Virus record (IMG/VR): IMGVR_UViG_3300000117_000050
Coordinates: 1-39,966 of that record
DNA: 39,966 bases
Source: a virus
Strand: one strand, 5' to 3'
Under the pieces are notes generated by a model. The model was not told the DNA's origin and did not search any database. It was given only the letters and a program-made list of their open reading frames with translations. The position numbers and the translations under genes were made by a program. Below, piece by piece: positions 39,741 to 39,966 of this stretch; the stretch's first letter is position 1, and every line of letters begins with the position of its first letter.

Positions 39741-39966
39741 ATGGCTAAAGCAAAAAGAACAGTATTATCAAAAATCGGTTACTCTGACTGGAGTGTAAGA
39801 AGAACTATAGATGAAGCAGAAAATATTGCTCGTTGGCAACCTTGGTTAACCCATGAGTGGATGGAAGAAGCTGCCTCAAGACTAGATATTGTTTATGCAC
39901 CTCATCATGACTATTATGATGCCGCAGTACATCGTATTAACGCATTGTGGAAACAACATAGGCGAT
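39741..39966 (+). CDS. Plus-strand protein, 3' end beyond the window
   Basis: AAGGGAG is 5-6 bases before ATG 39741 and the frame stays open for 75 codons to the window edge. It begins MAKAKRTVLSKIGYSDWSV and is rich in Trp, His and charged residues (RWQPWLTHEWMEEAASRL). I do not recognise the family. Direction and its own promoter suggest a transcription unit going out of the window. Confidence 0.75.
   Translation, partial: MAKAKRTVLSKIGYSDWSVRRTIDEAENIARWQPWLTHEWMEEAASRLDIVYAPHHDYYDAAVHRINALWKQHRR

Overview
The window looks like part of an AT-rich marine phage genome whose host is probably an alphaproteobacterium. The phage call rests on a replication module (family A DNA polymerase, CHC2/TOPRIM primase, DnaB-like helicase, SF2 helicase, NAD+ ligase), very tight packing with ATGA-type overlaps, long co-oriented gene runs, many small orphan genes, and typical phage extras (bS21, Apt, a DUF3310 protein, a PC4-like protein). 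The host inference rests mainly on a circularly permuted two-piece tmRNA gene, an arrangement best known from alphaproteobacteria, and on TctA/TctC transporter genes, which are common there. No virion genes are in the window, and nearly everything is on the minus strand. Only two genes and one candidate micro-ORF at 10.9 kb are on the plus strand.

Layout in the direction of transcription (right to left). 39.97-39.34 kb: two small plus-strand genes (the last cut by the window edge) diverge from the minus-strand block. 39.34-36.3 kb: small proteins, a sugar-nucleotide epimerase, ribosomal protein bS21, then the permuted tmRNA with a 69-codon membrane-protein gene nested between its two RNA pieces, then about 300 nt of structured, apparently non-coding RNA that leads into guaC. 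36.3-27.7 kb: guaC, a deoxyaminosugar pathway (4,6-dehydratase, PLP aminotransferase, acyltransferase), a glycosyltransferase, a methyltransferase, a PP-loop ATPase, and a TctA-TctC pair ended by a strong terminator. 27.7-13.7 kb: a 2OG-Fe(II) oxygenase, epimerase, three glycosyltransferases, methyltransferases, an A-type Fe-S carrier, two more HxD...H oxygenases, PC4-like and DUF3310 proteins, and a second TctA-TctC pair. 13.6-11.0 kb: LigA without a visible zinc finger, and a self-contained tandem-HTH gene. 10.9 kb: a symmetrical divergent promoter. 10.8-8.8 kb: a pentein (amidinotransferase-like), a CPYA-motif protein, an Smr protein and an orphan. 8.8-0 kb: the replication operon, in which a D-amino-acid dehydrogenase is inserted between primase and polymerase and which ends with Apt and an SF2 helicase.

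Reading the parts together (inference): bS21 plus tmRNA point to takeover of host translation. GuaC (GMP to IMP) and Apt (adenine to AMP) both push purines toward adenylate, which suits an AT-rich genome. Two TctA/TctC pairs without TctB, DadA and the amidinotransferase point to reprogramming of organic-acid and amino-acid metabolism. The sugar genes could remodel the host surface or decorate virions. The most unusual object is the permuted tmRNA locus carrying a protein gene in its intervening segment.
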